11,876 nucleotides of DNA from JBCBGF01 sp039820585 (GCA_039820585.1 JBCBPV010000087.1:1-11876); one strand, 5' to 3'. Positions 6,831-11,876 are shown, counted from the stretch's first letter. Numbers and translations: made by a program. The notes: generated from the letters alone by a model not told the origin.

Positions 6831-8243
6831 TTACTCCATCACGTAGCCGAAGGAACCGGTGAAGTCCTGCTTGGCAACTTCGCCAGCGGCACCGGATTGT
6901 GCAGGGTTGCCCGCAATCGTGCGGCCGCCAAGAAACAGCTCACTCTCGCTGGGCGGACGTACACGGTCGGTTGACAGGACCAGCGCGTCACCGCGCACGG
7001 GCGTCACCAGATGCGGTGTCACGATGATCACCAGCTCCGATTGCCGACGCTCATATTCCGAACTGCGGAACAGCGTGCCCAGAACCGGGATATCGCCCAG
7101 CCACGGCACCTGACCCACCAAATCCTGGAAGTCATCCTGCAACAGGCCTGCGATGGCAAAGCTCTCCCCATCGCGCATCTCGACCACGGTCGATGTCTCA
7201 CGACGCCGGAAGCCGTTGACCGAAAAGCCACCCGTCTGCACCACAACCGTCGGGTCGATGCCCGATACGGCGGCGGTCAGCTGAAGGTTGATGACATCGC
7301 CATCGACCACGCGGGGGGTGAAAGCCAGTTCCACACCGAAGGGGCGAAACTCGATGGCCACGTTGTTGTCGTCGTCCACGATCGGGATCGGAAACTCGCC
7401 ACCGGCCAGGAACGTCGCCGCCTGGCCCGACAGCGCGGTCAGGTTCGGCTCGGACAGCGTGCGGATAAGCCCTTTGTTTTCAAGCGCTTCCAGAATAACG
7501 CCGAACTCAACGCCGCTGACATTGAAGCCCAGGTTGAACTGACCCAACGCTTCGTTATCCAGGCTCAGACCGAAGGGCGCGCCCGGCGCTGTCCCGTTCA
7601 GGATCGCCGCACCACCGGCGGCGGTCGCGGCCGACTCTGTGCCATTGTCGAAGGCGCCAATCCCGGCGCTCAGACGTTTTGCAACCGACCGTTCCATCTC
7701 GGCGAAGCGGACTTTCAGCATCACCTGCTGTGTGCCACCCACGCTCATCATGTTCAGAACGCGACCCGGAGCATAGCGGTTTGCCATCTCCAGCGCGCGA
7801 TCAAGACGTGTGATCGACGACACCACCCCCGACAGGACTATCCCGTCATTGGCGGTGCGCACCTCGATCTGCTCGCCGGGCAAGACCTGACGAAGCCGTT
7901 CTTTAAATTCTGCCACATCCGGGGTGACCTGCACCTCGACATTGGCGATCAGGTCGCCCTCTGGCCCCAAAAGGGTCAGAGTGGTGCGCCCCGGCGCCCG
8001 GCCCAGCACATAGATCGTGCGATCCGACAAGGTCGAGATGTCGGCGATGCCTGGGTTGGCGATGGACAATTCCGCAAATGGTGTGTCCGCCTCCACCACA
8101 ACCGCGCGGTTGATGGCGACACTCAGCGTGCTGGACGCAGTACCGCGCAACACGCGCAGATCCTGAGCCATGGTGGACGTAACACTTGCGACTGCAACGG
8201 CGCACCCCAAAAGGGTGGCCTTAACGACTGCTTTGATTTTCAT
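6831..8243 (-). CDS. cpaC: RcpA/CpaC, outer-membrane secretin of the Tad pilus
   Basis: This is the secretin that forms the outer-membrane pore for the Flp pilus. The 470-residue product has a signal peptide (1-26, cut near TMA-QD), the pilus-secretin N-terminal domain (about 36-108), a BON-like domain (109-168, with IVLSGVVSSITRLDRALEMA), then the secretin core: QVMLKVRFAEMERS (173-186), LIRTLSEPNLTALSGQ (259-274), FLAGGEFPIP (278-287), and VPWLGDIPVLGTLFRS (379-394) followed by ELVIIVTPHLV (403-413). A Gly/Ala-rich insert at about 196-225 lies before the core. The frame is open to 8303, but I chose ATG at 8243 because it gives a clean signal peptide and has GGAGAGG upstream. A 207-bp gap with hairpins separates it from cpaB, and the OmpA lipoprotein gene follows after 5 bp. 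The family symbol rcpA is equivalent. Confidence 0.95.
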   Translation of the reverse strand: MKIKAVVKATLLGCAVAVASVTSTMAQDLRVLRGTASSTLSVAINRAVVVEADTPFAELSIANPGIADISTLSDRTIYVLGRAPGRTTLTLLGPEGDLIANVEVQVTPDVAEFKERLRQVLPGEQIEVRTANDGIVLSGVVSSITRLDRALEMANRYAPGRVLNMMSVGGTQQVMLKVRFAEMERSVAKRLSAGIGAFDNGTESAATAAGGAAILNGTAPGAPFGLSLDNEALGQFNLGFNVSGVEFGVILEALENKGLIRTLSEPNLTALSGQAATFLAGGEFPIPIVDDDNNVAIEFRPFGVELAFTPRVVDGDVINLQLTAAVSGIDPTVVVQTGGFSVNGFRRRETSTVVEMRDGESFAIAGLLQDDFQDLVGQVPWLGDIPVLGTLFRSSEYERRQSELVIIVTPHLVTPVRGDALVLSTDRVRPPSESELFLGGRTIAGNPAQSGAAGEVAKQDFTGSFGYVME

Positions 8244-8301
8244 GTGACCTGCCTCTCCGATCACGCCTCGTTTCGGGTCTTTTTCGCCCGTCATTGGCAG
8301 C

Positions 8302-8330
8302 AATATCGGTCAGAAGGCATTTTTTTGCAA
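8302..8330 (-). promoter_or_regulatory. Candidate promoter for the secretin gene
   Basis: On the minus strand TTGCAA (8330-8325) is followed after 17 bases by GATATT (8307-8302), each matching four of six consensus bases, about 60 bases before the chosen ATG. It lies downstream of the hairpin that follows cpaB. The match is modest and could be chance in an AT-richer gap. Confidence 0.25.
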
Positions 8331-8338
8331 GAATCAAA

Positions 8339-8377
8339 CTGTTGCGCCCATCAACTTATGTGTGTGAGACGCAACAG
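8339..8377. repeat. 8-bp inverted repeat in the cpaB-secretin gap
   Basis: CTGTTGCG (8339-8346) and CGCAACAG (8370-8377) form a perfect inverted repeat with a 23-base spacer, just upstream of the candidate promoter for the secretin gene. It could be a binding site of a dimeric regulator or an RNA stem. The arms do not extend beyond eight bases. Confidence 0.4.
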
Positions 8378-8403
8378 GGCCAAGGGATAGCGGCAAATGC
8401 GAA

Positions 8404-8446
8404 CGGGCACCCCAGATGCTGGGGTGCCCGCTGCGAAATTTTTCGC
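8404..8446 (-). terminator. Strong double hairpin directly after cpaB
   Basis: Four bases after the cpaB stop codon a short hairpin begins (TTTCGC / GCGAAA, arms 8433-8438 and 8441-8446), followed by a perfect 12-bp, GC-rich stem (arms CGGGCACCCCAG at 8404-8415 and its complement at 8419-8430) with a three-base loop. On the minus strand it is followed by TTCGCATTTG, not a proper T run. It may therefore act as a partial terminator, a transcript-stabilising 3' end or an RNA-processing stop, lowering secretin expression relative to cpaB or protecting the cpaB message. Confidence 0.6.
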
Positions 8447-8450
8447 TTGC

Positions 8451-9302
8451 TTAGTTGGTGCAGGGGATCGGGATCTCGACAACCTCGGCCCCGCGACGGG
8501 TCCGAACGGTGCAAACCCGCTCCCGTTCCTTGACCACAACCTGCTGTTCTTCGATGCCCAAAAGATCGCGTTGGTCGATCTCGACCGACCCGGCGGCGAT
8601 GTCATCATCCTGTGCGCCAACCAGCGACAGTTGCAAACGACCCGTTGCCTGGGCCTGCGCAAGTGCGGCCACCTGACGGGGCGTCGCCTCGACCGTGACG
8701 GTCCGGGCCACAGTGGGGTTGTTGCGGTCGACATCGGCCGACTGGTCCACCGCGATCAACTTGACGCCCGCTTCGATCAGACGGGTAAAGTCCCGCGTGC
8801 CAACGGCGTCTTCGGTGCCGCGACCTGTCCAGTAGACATCCACACGGTCGCCGGGGCGCAAGAAGCCCGACACGCCCGAGGCCACGTCAACACGCAGCGC
8901 GAACGCCCGCATGCCCGGGGCCAGTTTCGATGACACACCTGCATCCTCACCCGGGCGCGTGACCTTCACGTTCATGATTGCCTCATTGGGTTCCATCGCC
9001 CGCAAAACGGTGCGCAGCTCCTGACCCTCGGGGAACAGATCGTTGATATTCGTGAAAGCGCCCTTGGGAACGGCATCTTTGGGCCACCGCACCTTACGCA
9101 CGTAATTCCGTTGCAGTTTATCGCCGTACCGGATCGACCGGGTGCTGACATACACATCTGCCAACGGCACGATTTGCGAACGGTTCTGGCGCTCTTGCGC
9201 CAACTGCCGTTCGGTCTGATTGATATAGTCCTGCGCCATGTAAACCGCGAAACCCGCAAGCCCCAGCCCAAGGAGAAGGACCAAACCAAACACCATACGC
9301 AT
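8451..9302 (-). CDS. cpaB: CpaB/RcpC, Tad pilus assembly protein with SAF domain
   Basis: CpaB (RcpC) is a periplasmic, membrane-anchored factor that works with the secretin in Flp pilus biogenesis. The 283-residue product has an N-terminal membrane anchor (3-23), a short coiled region (28-42), an SAF domain at about 46-112 (VPLADVYVSTRSIRYGDKL; AMEPNEAIMNVKVTRPGE), and the RcpC/CpaB domain at about 120-230 (RAFALRVD; GFLRPGDRVDVYWT; LQLSLVG). Two cysteines, 264 and 281, near the C-terminus could form a disulfide. The frame is open to 9344, but I chose ATG at 9302, which has AAGGA six bases upstream and puts the membrane anchor at the N-terminus. A clear terminator lies between it and the third pilin gene, so cpaB probably has its own promoter in the 9303-9445 gap. 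Confidence 0.93.
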   Translation of the reverse strand: MRMVFGLVLLLGLGLAGFAVYMAQDYINQTERQLAQERQNRSQIVPLADVYVSTRSIRYGDKLQRNYVRKVRWPKDAVPKGAFTNINDLFPEGQELRTVLRAMEPNEAIMNVKVTRPGEDAGVSSKLAPGMRAFALRVDVASGVSGFLRPGDRVDVYWTGRGTEDAVGTRDFTRLIEAGVKLIAVDQSADVDRNNPTVARTVTVEATPRQVAALAQAQATGRLQLSLVGAQDDDIAAGSVEIDQRDLLGIEEQQVVVKERERVCTVRTRRGAEVVEIPIPCTN

Positions 9303-9445
9303 GACGTATCCTTTCCACTGTGAATAACCCGAGCGCGCCCGCATCGGCGCCGCTCACCTACTTCTCCAAGGGTCGGTGTCGCGGGGAATTGTGGCAACAG
9401 CGTGGACAGATCGGGATTATCCCGTGCCCAACGCATCTGTGATTG
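9303..9445 (-). promoter_or_regulatory. cpaB leader; promoter expected but not identified
   Basis: Transcription from the pilin side should largely stop at 9446-9467, so the 143 bases before cpaB must hold a promoter if the machinery is to be made. I see GATAAT on the minus strand inside the hairpin-like CGGGA-TAA-TCCCG, but no acceptable -35 at 16-18 bases. No ORF is supported. The promoter is inferred from layout. Confidence 0.3.
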
Positions 9446-9467
9446 AAAAAACCGCCCTGGGGCGGTT
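9446..9467 (-). terminator. Intrinsic terminator between the third pilin gene and cpaB
   Basis: On the minus strand AACCGCC, a four-base loop CCAG, GGCGGTT and then a run of T (six in all with the stem end) form a textbook rho-independent terminator (stem could close to 8 bp). It lies 73 bases after the stop of the third pilin gene and separates abundant pilin message from cpaB. Confidence 0.87.
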
Positions 9468-9495
9468 GCTGGCGATCTATGGTGTTTCGGGGAAG

Positions 9496-9523
9496 GGGTC
9501 GGGCCACCCGGGTCGGGCCGCCC
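9496..9523. repeat. Two tandem copies of a 14-bp GC-rich unit
   Basis: GGGTCGGGCCACCC (9496-9509) is followed at once by GGGTCGGGCCGCCC (9510-9523), one mismatch apart. The unit lies in the 3' untranslated region of the third pilin gene, before its terminator. The units are themselves self-complementary, so the RNA could fold in several ways. Function unknown. Confidence 0.6.
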
Positions 9524-9540
9524 GACGATCTTTTCGGCTC

Positions 9541-9726
9541 TTATTCCAACAATACGCTTTGTTCGGAAACAAAGGCACCAATCCCGGTTGCCGTATCGGT
9601 CACGCCGGTTTGGATGTTCAGAACAACAGCGACACCAATCCCGGCAATCGCCGCGGTGATAACAACCCAGTCGACCGTAACTGCGCCGTCATCGTCTTCT
9701 AGGAAGCGTGTCCAACAATTGAACAT
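9541..9726 (-). CDS. flp: Flp type IVb pilin, divergent third copy
   Basis: This 61-residue prepilin has a short leader with acidic residues (EDDDG, 10-14), the prepilin peptidase site after Gly14, and the hydrophobic pilin helix AVTVDWVVITAAIAGIGVAV (15-34), followed by a short tail ending in SVLLE. It shares the GAVTVDWVV core with the two other pilins but differs in the rest: it has NIQTGVTDTATGIGAFVSEQ where they have SVREGVNTLG and a C-terminal AGG. The leader contains a cysteine (Cys4). The frame extends further upstream only with TTG; ATG at 9726 has a perfect AGGAGG six bases before it. It may be a minor or specialised pilin rather than the main subunit; that is inference. It has its own terminator at 9446-9467. 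Confidence 0.9.
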   Translation of the reverse strand: MFNCWTRFLEDDDGAVTVDWVVITAAIAGIGVAVVLNIQTGVTDTATGIGAFVSEQSVLLE

Positions 9727-9732
9727 AACGTC

Positions 9733-9738
9733 CCTCCT
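9733..9738 (-). promoter_or_regulatory. Consensus ribosome binding site of the third pilin gene
   Basis: AGGAGG on the minus strand, six bases before ATG 9726. It is the strongest Shine-Dalgarno match in the window and settles the start against the upstream TTG at 9744. Confidence 0.85.
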
Positions 9739-9838
9739 TTTCAAAACCCGGCTGGGGCCAGGTATCCTCGTTCAAGGAGTTCCACAAAATCAGGCGTTCT
9801 GTTGCGTGAGAACTGGTTTTGTTGTTTTCCCGTTCTGT

Positions 9839-9876
9839 AGAAGAAACAGGCCACACTCGGATTGAGATGTGGCCTG
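9839..9876 (-). terminator. Intrinsic terminator after the second pilin gene
   Basis: A perfect 9-bp stem, CAGGCCACA (9847-9855) against TGTGGCCTG (9868-9876), is extended inward by CTC/GAG with one bulged base, and on the minus strand is followed by TTTCTTCT. It lies about 50 bases after the stop of the second pilin gene. The T run is interrupted, so some read-through into the third pilin gene is possible. Confidence 0.75.
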
Positions 9877-9927
9877 CTCAAATTCAGTGTCAGGCCCGGA
9901 TGTCGGACCTGCCACGATGCAGGCCAA

Positions 9928-10116
9928 TTAGCCGCCTGCCGTCTGCGATGCGACGGTCTCAGAGATCGTCGAACCCAGGGTGTTCACGCCTTCGCGGACC
10001 GATGCGATAACAGCGATGCCCAGGCCAACGATGGCTGCGGTCAGCACAACCCAGTCAACCGTGACGGCGCCGTCTTCATCTTCGTTGAAGCGCTTTGAAA
10101 GCTTAAGAAAGTCCAT
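9928..10116 (-). CDS. flp: Flp type IVb pilin, second copy
   Basis: The 62-residue prepilin has a basic leader (MDFLKLSKRFNEDEDG, 1-16), a prepilin peptidase site after Gly16, and a mature pilin of 46 residues with one hydrophobic helix (about 17-38) and a short hydrophilic tail ending TAGG. It matches the gene at 10498-10686 at 57 of 62 residues (differences at 3, 7, 12, 49 and 54; the last two are the only ones in the mature pilin, both conservative Ser/Thr swaps). The frame is open to 10188, but ATG at 10116 is chosen because it gives the normal Flp leader and has GGAG upstream. Flp pilins polymerise into bundled adhesive fibres. It is followed by a terminator and preceded by a 381-bp gap, so it is probably its own transcript. 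Confidence 0.93.
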   Translation of the reverse strand: MDFLKLSKRFNEDEDGAVTVDWVVLTAAIVGLGIAVIASVREGVNTLGSTISETVASQTAGG

Positions 10117-10264
10117 GTCAGTTACTCCGTTCCACTCTGTCTCTTTTGCTGGCCGTAGAAAGCGGTGCCCATTCCTCGCAACACTCACATCTCAAACGCC
10201 ACGCCCATATAAGATCGTCAAAATCAGGCAGGACTTTGACAAGGTTCAGACCATTTGACGTTGC

Positions 10265-10281
10265 ATTCATGAATCGATTCA
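10265..10281. repeat. Two overlapping perfect palindromes upstream of the second pilin gene
   Basis: ATTCATGAAT (10265-10274) overlaps TGAATCGATTCA (10270-10281); both are perfect palindromes and share the half site TGAAT. They lie about 150 bases upstream of the second pilin start. Such nested sites fit binding of a dimeric regulator, but no regulator can be named. Confidence 0.4.
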
Positions 10282-10473
10282 ATCGTCTTAGCCATTGAAA
10301 ATAATAGATTTTCTATGGATGTCTGGCCTTCGGCGGTGGGCAATACCCCGCTGCCCGTGCCTTTCGTCGCTGGGTGCAAAACAATCAACTGGCGCAGGTT
10401 GGCCGCCCGACGCGCCACCAAACGCAAACGACCGCACCCGGTGGGCGCGGCCGTTGTGTCGTCGTGATAATGA

Positions 10474-10493
10474 CCGGCCGCCGAAGCGGCCAG
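10474..10493 (-). terminator. UUCG tetraloop hairpin after the first pilin gene
   Basis: Four bases after the stop of the first pilin gene the minus strand has CTGGCCGC, TTCG, GCGGCCGG: an 8-bp stem (one G-T pair) capped by the very stable UUCG tetraloop. It is followed by TCATTATC rather than a T run, so it may protect the 3' end of a stable pilin message more than terminate transcription. Confidence 0.6.
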
Positions 10494-10497
10494 CGCA

Positions 10498-10686
10498 TTA
10501 GCCGCCTGCGGTCTGCGATGCAACGCTTTCCGAGATGGTCGTACCCAGCGTGTTCACGCCTTCGCGGACCGATGCGATAACGGCGATGCCCAGGCCAACG
10601 ATGGCCGCGGTGAGCACAACCCAGTCAACCGTGACTGCGCCGTCTTCGTCTTTGTTAAAACGCTTTGCAAGCTTCAGCATATCCAT
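10498..10686 (-). CDS. flp: Flp type IVb pilin, first copy
   Basis: This 62-residue prepilin has the leader MDMLKLAKRFNKDEDG (1-16), a prepilin peptidase site after Gly16 and a 46-residue mature pilin: AVTVDWVVLTAAIVGLGIAV (17-36) then a short tail ending TAGG. Where classical Flp pilins have Glu5-Tyr6 after the cut, this one has Asp-Trp (residues 21-22), as do the other two pilins here. It is likely the major subunit, since it is first in order and has the most elaborate leader. The ATG at 10686 has GGAG seven bases upstream. The 318-bp region upstream carries a TATATA box flanked by inverted repeats, and a UUCG hairpin follows the stop codon. Processing needs a TadV/CpaA prepilin peptidase, which is not in this window. 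Confidence 0.93.
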   Translation of the reverse strand: MDMLKLAKRFNKDEDGAVTVDWVVLTAAIVGLGIAVIASVREGVNTLGTTISESVASQTAGG

Positions 10687-10724
10687 GTCTCTTCTCCGTT
10701 CAGATCTAACTTTGTTTCACTCTT

Positions 10725-10747
10725 AACCCGGCCTGTCGTCCCGGGTT
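10725..10747 (-). repeat. Hairpin in the leader of the first pilin gene
   Basis: AACCCGG (10725-10731) and CCGGGTT (10741-10747) form a perfect 7-bp stem with a nine-base loop, 38 bases before the pilin ATG. No T run follows on the minus strand, so it is not a terminator; a 5' stabilising stem in the pilin message is a reasonable guess. Confidence 0.45.
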
Positions 10748-10861
10748 GACCTCTTCGTGACCCGTCCGCCGCCTTGGCATGAGGGCAATAAGCCAGTGAA
10801 TTCGGGCGGGAGTTCGGCAGGCTTGGGAAAAATTGGGGAAATCCTTAGATTTCTACCGAAA

Positions 10862-10903
10862 AAATCACAAGCATTTGATTTATATAGCATAATTTTGTGA
10901 TTT
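10862..10903 (-). promoter_or_regulatory. Inverted repeat around a TATATA box upstream of the first pilin gene
   Basis: AAATCACAA (10862-10870) and TTGTGATTT (10895-10903) are a perfect 9-bp inverted repeat with a 24-base, very AT-rich spacer that contains TATATA (10881-10886). It lies between the terminator of the upstream unit and the first pilin gene, about 175-220 bases before the ATG, in the most AT-rich patch of the window. I read it as the probable promoter/operator region of the pilin gene. A -35 element is unclear: TTGGTG lies 19 bases before TATATA. On the minus strand the second arm runs into TTTTTT, so it could also act as a back-up terminator. The remaining leader (10687-10861) holds one hairpin (10725-10747) and no ORF I trust. 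Confidence 0.45.
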
Positions 10904-10917
10904 CGCACCAAAGTGCC

Positions 10918-10955
10918 AAAAAACTGACCCCAATCCAGCGACGAAACCGGGGTCA
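10918..10955 (-). terminator. Intrinsic terminator after the SDR gene
   Basis: The minus strand has TGACCCC, a 17-base loop and GGGGTCA (arms 10949-10955 and 10925-10931), then G and six T residues (10923-10918). It lies 49 bases after the SDR stop and separates the envelope-sugar unit from the pilin genes. Confidence 0.82.
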
Positions 10956-11004
10956 TTAATCGAACTGTTTCCGATTCTGGGGTTGGTTTCCGGTGTTGTG
11001 GCGG

Positions 11005-11742
11005 TCAGACCGACAACTTCTTGAAGACAGGTTCCGGAATCAAACGGATGATCAGCATGATGAACTGCCAAAAGAACGGCGTGTAGATCACGTTCTTCTT
11101 CTTGCGCACCGCTTTCAGGATGTCTTGCGCCACCTTTTCAGGGGGCGCGACAAGAAACATCCCCTCGATCCCCCAGGTCATCGCCGTGTCCACAAACCCC
11201 GGTTTTACTGTCACCACATGGGCCCCCGCCCGCGTCAGCCGGTTCCGCAGACCCGACAAATAGGTGTGAAACCCCGCCTTCGCGGCCCCATAGACATAAT
11301 TCCCGATCCGCCCACGGTCGCCCGCAACCGATCCGACGCCCACAACCGTGCCCGCCCCACGCTCTTCCAGAATCGGCGCCAGCATCTGCACCAGCCGGGC
11401 AGGGCCGGTGAAGCTGTCCATCACCGTGCCGTCGATCAGGCCGGGATCCGCGTCGATATCCTCTTGCGGCGGCATAGAGCCCACGAAGACCGCGATGTTC
11501 AACGTGCCCTCCGTCGCCTCGGCCCGCGCACGTATCGCGTCAAACCCGCCCGCATCCCGCGCATCAAACGCCACAGCCTCGGCCACAGGCGCCCCGCGCA
11601 ACCGGCAATCGGTCGCCTGGGCCCCCAGATCCGCCATATCGCGCCCCGCCAGCAATACAGAGGCTCCGCCGTCTGCCACCGCCCGCGCCAAGGCCCGCGC
11701 CATGGCAGAACTTGCCCCCAAGATCAGCCATGTCTCGCTCAT
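11005..11742 (-). CDS. DprE2-like short-chain dehydrogenase/reductase
   Basis: This 245-residue protein is a classical-size SDR. The nucleotide site is LILGASSAMARA (6-17), a variant of the usual glycine motif that keeps only the first glycine. Arg34-Asp35 after the second strand fits NADP(H) or mixed preference. The catalytic residues are Ser138 (GVGSVAG), Tyr151 and Lys155 (YGAAKAG), followed by PGFVDT (181-186). The C-terminal end (about 222-240) is hydrophobic, suggesting contact with the membrane. The pattern and the upstream partner resemble DprE2, the keto-reductase that with the FAD enzyme DprE1 epimerises polyprenyl-phospho-ribose to the arabinose form. The ATG overlaps the stop of the DprE1-like gene (ATGA), so the two are coupled. 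Substrate in this organism is not known. It has no visible link to the pilus genes, from which a terminator separates it. Confidence 0.85.
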   Translation of the reverse strand: MSETWLILGASSAMARALARAVADGGASVLLAGRDMADLGAQATDCRLRGAPVAEAVAFDARDAGGFDAIRARAEATEGTLNIAVFVGSMPPQEDIDADPGLIDGTVMDSFTGPARLVQMLAPILEERGAGTVVGVGSVAGDRGRIGNYVYGAAKAGFHTYLSGLRNRLTRAGAHVVTVKPGFVDTAMTWGIEGMFLVAPPEKVAQDILKAVRKKKNVIYTPFFWQFIMLIIRLIPEPVFKKLSV

Positions 11743-11876
11743 GCCACGTTCCTCAACTGCAACCGGCGCATCAGATCGGTCATCATCGCGCCCTCTGGGT
11801 CATGCTTGGCCACGATCCGCGCCCATTTGCCGTGATCGGGATACATCTGCCGCACCACCTCGGCCCGCCCCAGCGA
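11739..11876 (-). CDS. C-terminus of a DprE1-like FAD-binding oxidoreductase (5' part outside window)
   Basis: The frame enters from the right edge and runs for 45 codons to a TGA that overlaps the ATG of the SDR gene by ATGA. The end contains MYPDHGKWARIVAKHDPEG (11-29 of the visible part) and closes with DLMRRLQL. This resembles the C-terminal tail of DprE1 and related FAD-linked oxidases (MYP..D.W...R...DP......MARRL.L), recalled from memory. Together with the DprE2-like neighbour this supports a two-enzyme oxidation-reduction epimerase acting on a lipid-linked or nucleotide-linked sugar. Only a short piece is visible, so the assignment is moderate. Confidence 0.7.
   Translation of the reverse strand, partial: SLGRAEVVRQMYPDHGKWARIVAKHDPEGAMMTDLMRRLQLRNVA

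Larger units (their letters stand above)
10117..10497 (-). promoter_or_regulatory. 381-bp gap between first and second pilin genes, with palindromes
   Basis: I see no coding region here. Next to the first pilin gene lies a UUCG hairpin (10474-10493). The middle (10320-10460) is GC-rich and without clear structure. The part nearest the second pilin gene is AT-richer and holds a cluster of inverted repeats: GAAAAT / ATTTTC (10297-10302, 10308-10313), the overlapping palindromes ATTCATGAAT and TGAATCGATTCA (10265-10281), and GTCAAA / TTTGAC (10217-10222, 10235-10240). This is where the promoter and operators of the second pilin gene should be; I cannot point to a good -35/-10 pair. Confidence 0.4.

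Noticed and set aside
8244..8303. Upstream extension of the secretin gene by 20 codons.
   Set aside because: The added residues are charged and would sit before a clean signal peptide; ATG 8243 has a suitable ribosome binding site.
10224..10523. A 99-codon minus-strand frame in the gap between the first two pilin genes.
   Set aside because: It overlaps the end of a pilin gene in another frame and spans the UUCG hairpin; composition looks non-coding.
9928..10686. Insertion sequence, CRISPR array or phage attachment site to explain the repeated stretch.
   Set aside because: The repeat is exactly the coding region of two pilin genes; there are no terminal inverted repeats, spacers or recombinase genes.
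10895..10920. Sigma-54-like promoter TGGCAC...TGCG on the minus strand upstream of the first pilin gene.
   Set aside because: The GG and GC elements are 11 rather than 12 bases apart and the site overlaps the end of the terminator T run; spacing errors of one base normally abolish sigma-54 promoters.
10723..10956. A 77-codon minus-strand frame between the SDR and first pilin gene.
   Set aside because: It runs across the SDR terminator and the AT-rich promoter-like region, has no ribosome binding site I trust and no recognisable features.
1..11876. tRNA, rRNA or riboswitch genes.
   Set aside because: No cloverleaf, rRNA core motif or known riboswitch consensus was recognised in the gaps on either strand by eye.

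Overview
The window looks like a chromosomal segment of an alphaproteobacterium, most likely Rhodobacterales (Roseobacter group). I base this on the high-GC codon use, the Rhodobacterales-style Flp pilins (GAVTVDW core) and the gene order cpaB - secretin - OmpA lipoprotein - cpaE - cpaF - tadB - tadC - TPR lipoproteins. The assignment is from recognition only; no search was run. Every gene I can support is on the minus strand, so transcription runs from high to low coordinates.

Right end (11005-11876): the last 45 codons of a DprE1-like FAD oxidoreductase overlap, by the bases ATGA, a DprE2-like short-chain dehydrogenase. A clear intrinsic terminator (10918-10955) closes this cell-envelope sugar unit.

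Pilin region (9446-10917): three separate flp genes encode small type IVb prepilins. The first two are near copies of each other (57 of 62 residues identical); the third is divergent. Each is followed by its own hairpin, and each has its own leader and ribosome binding site. The leaders contain several inverted repeats, including a 9-bp inverted repeat flanking a TATATA box upstream of the first pilin gene.

Assembly machinery (1-9302): cpaB (periplasmic/inner-membrane factor), rcpA/cpaC (outer-membrane secretin), an OmpA-domain lipoprotein, cpaE/tadZ (localisation ATPase-like protein), cpaF/tadA (motor ATPase), tadB and tadC (inner-membrane platform), then two TPR lipoproteins, the last cut by the window edge. 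From cpaE onward the genes are tightly spaced (6-27 bp), as in one transcript. Before that, cpaB/rcpA and ompA/cpaE are separated by about 200 bp with hairpins, suggesting stepped expression.

Together this is a Tad (Flp) pilus locus: pilins are secreted through the CpaB/RcpA/OmpA envelope channel, powered by CpaF on the TadB/TadC platform and placed in the cell by CpaE. The prepilin peptidase (TadV/CpaA) and the TadE/TadF/TadG pseudopilins are not in the window. I did not find a previously undescribed system; the points of interest are the pilin duplication, the regulatory architecture and the unusual CpaE P-loop.
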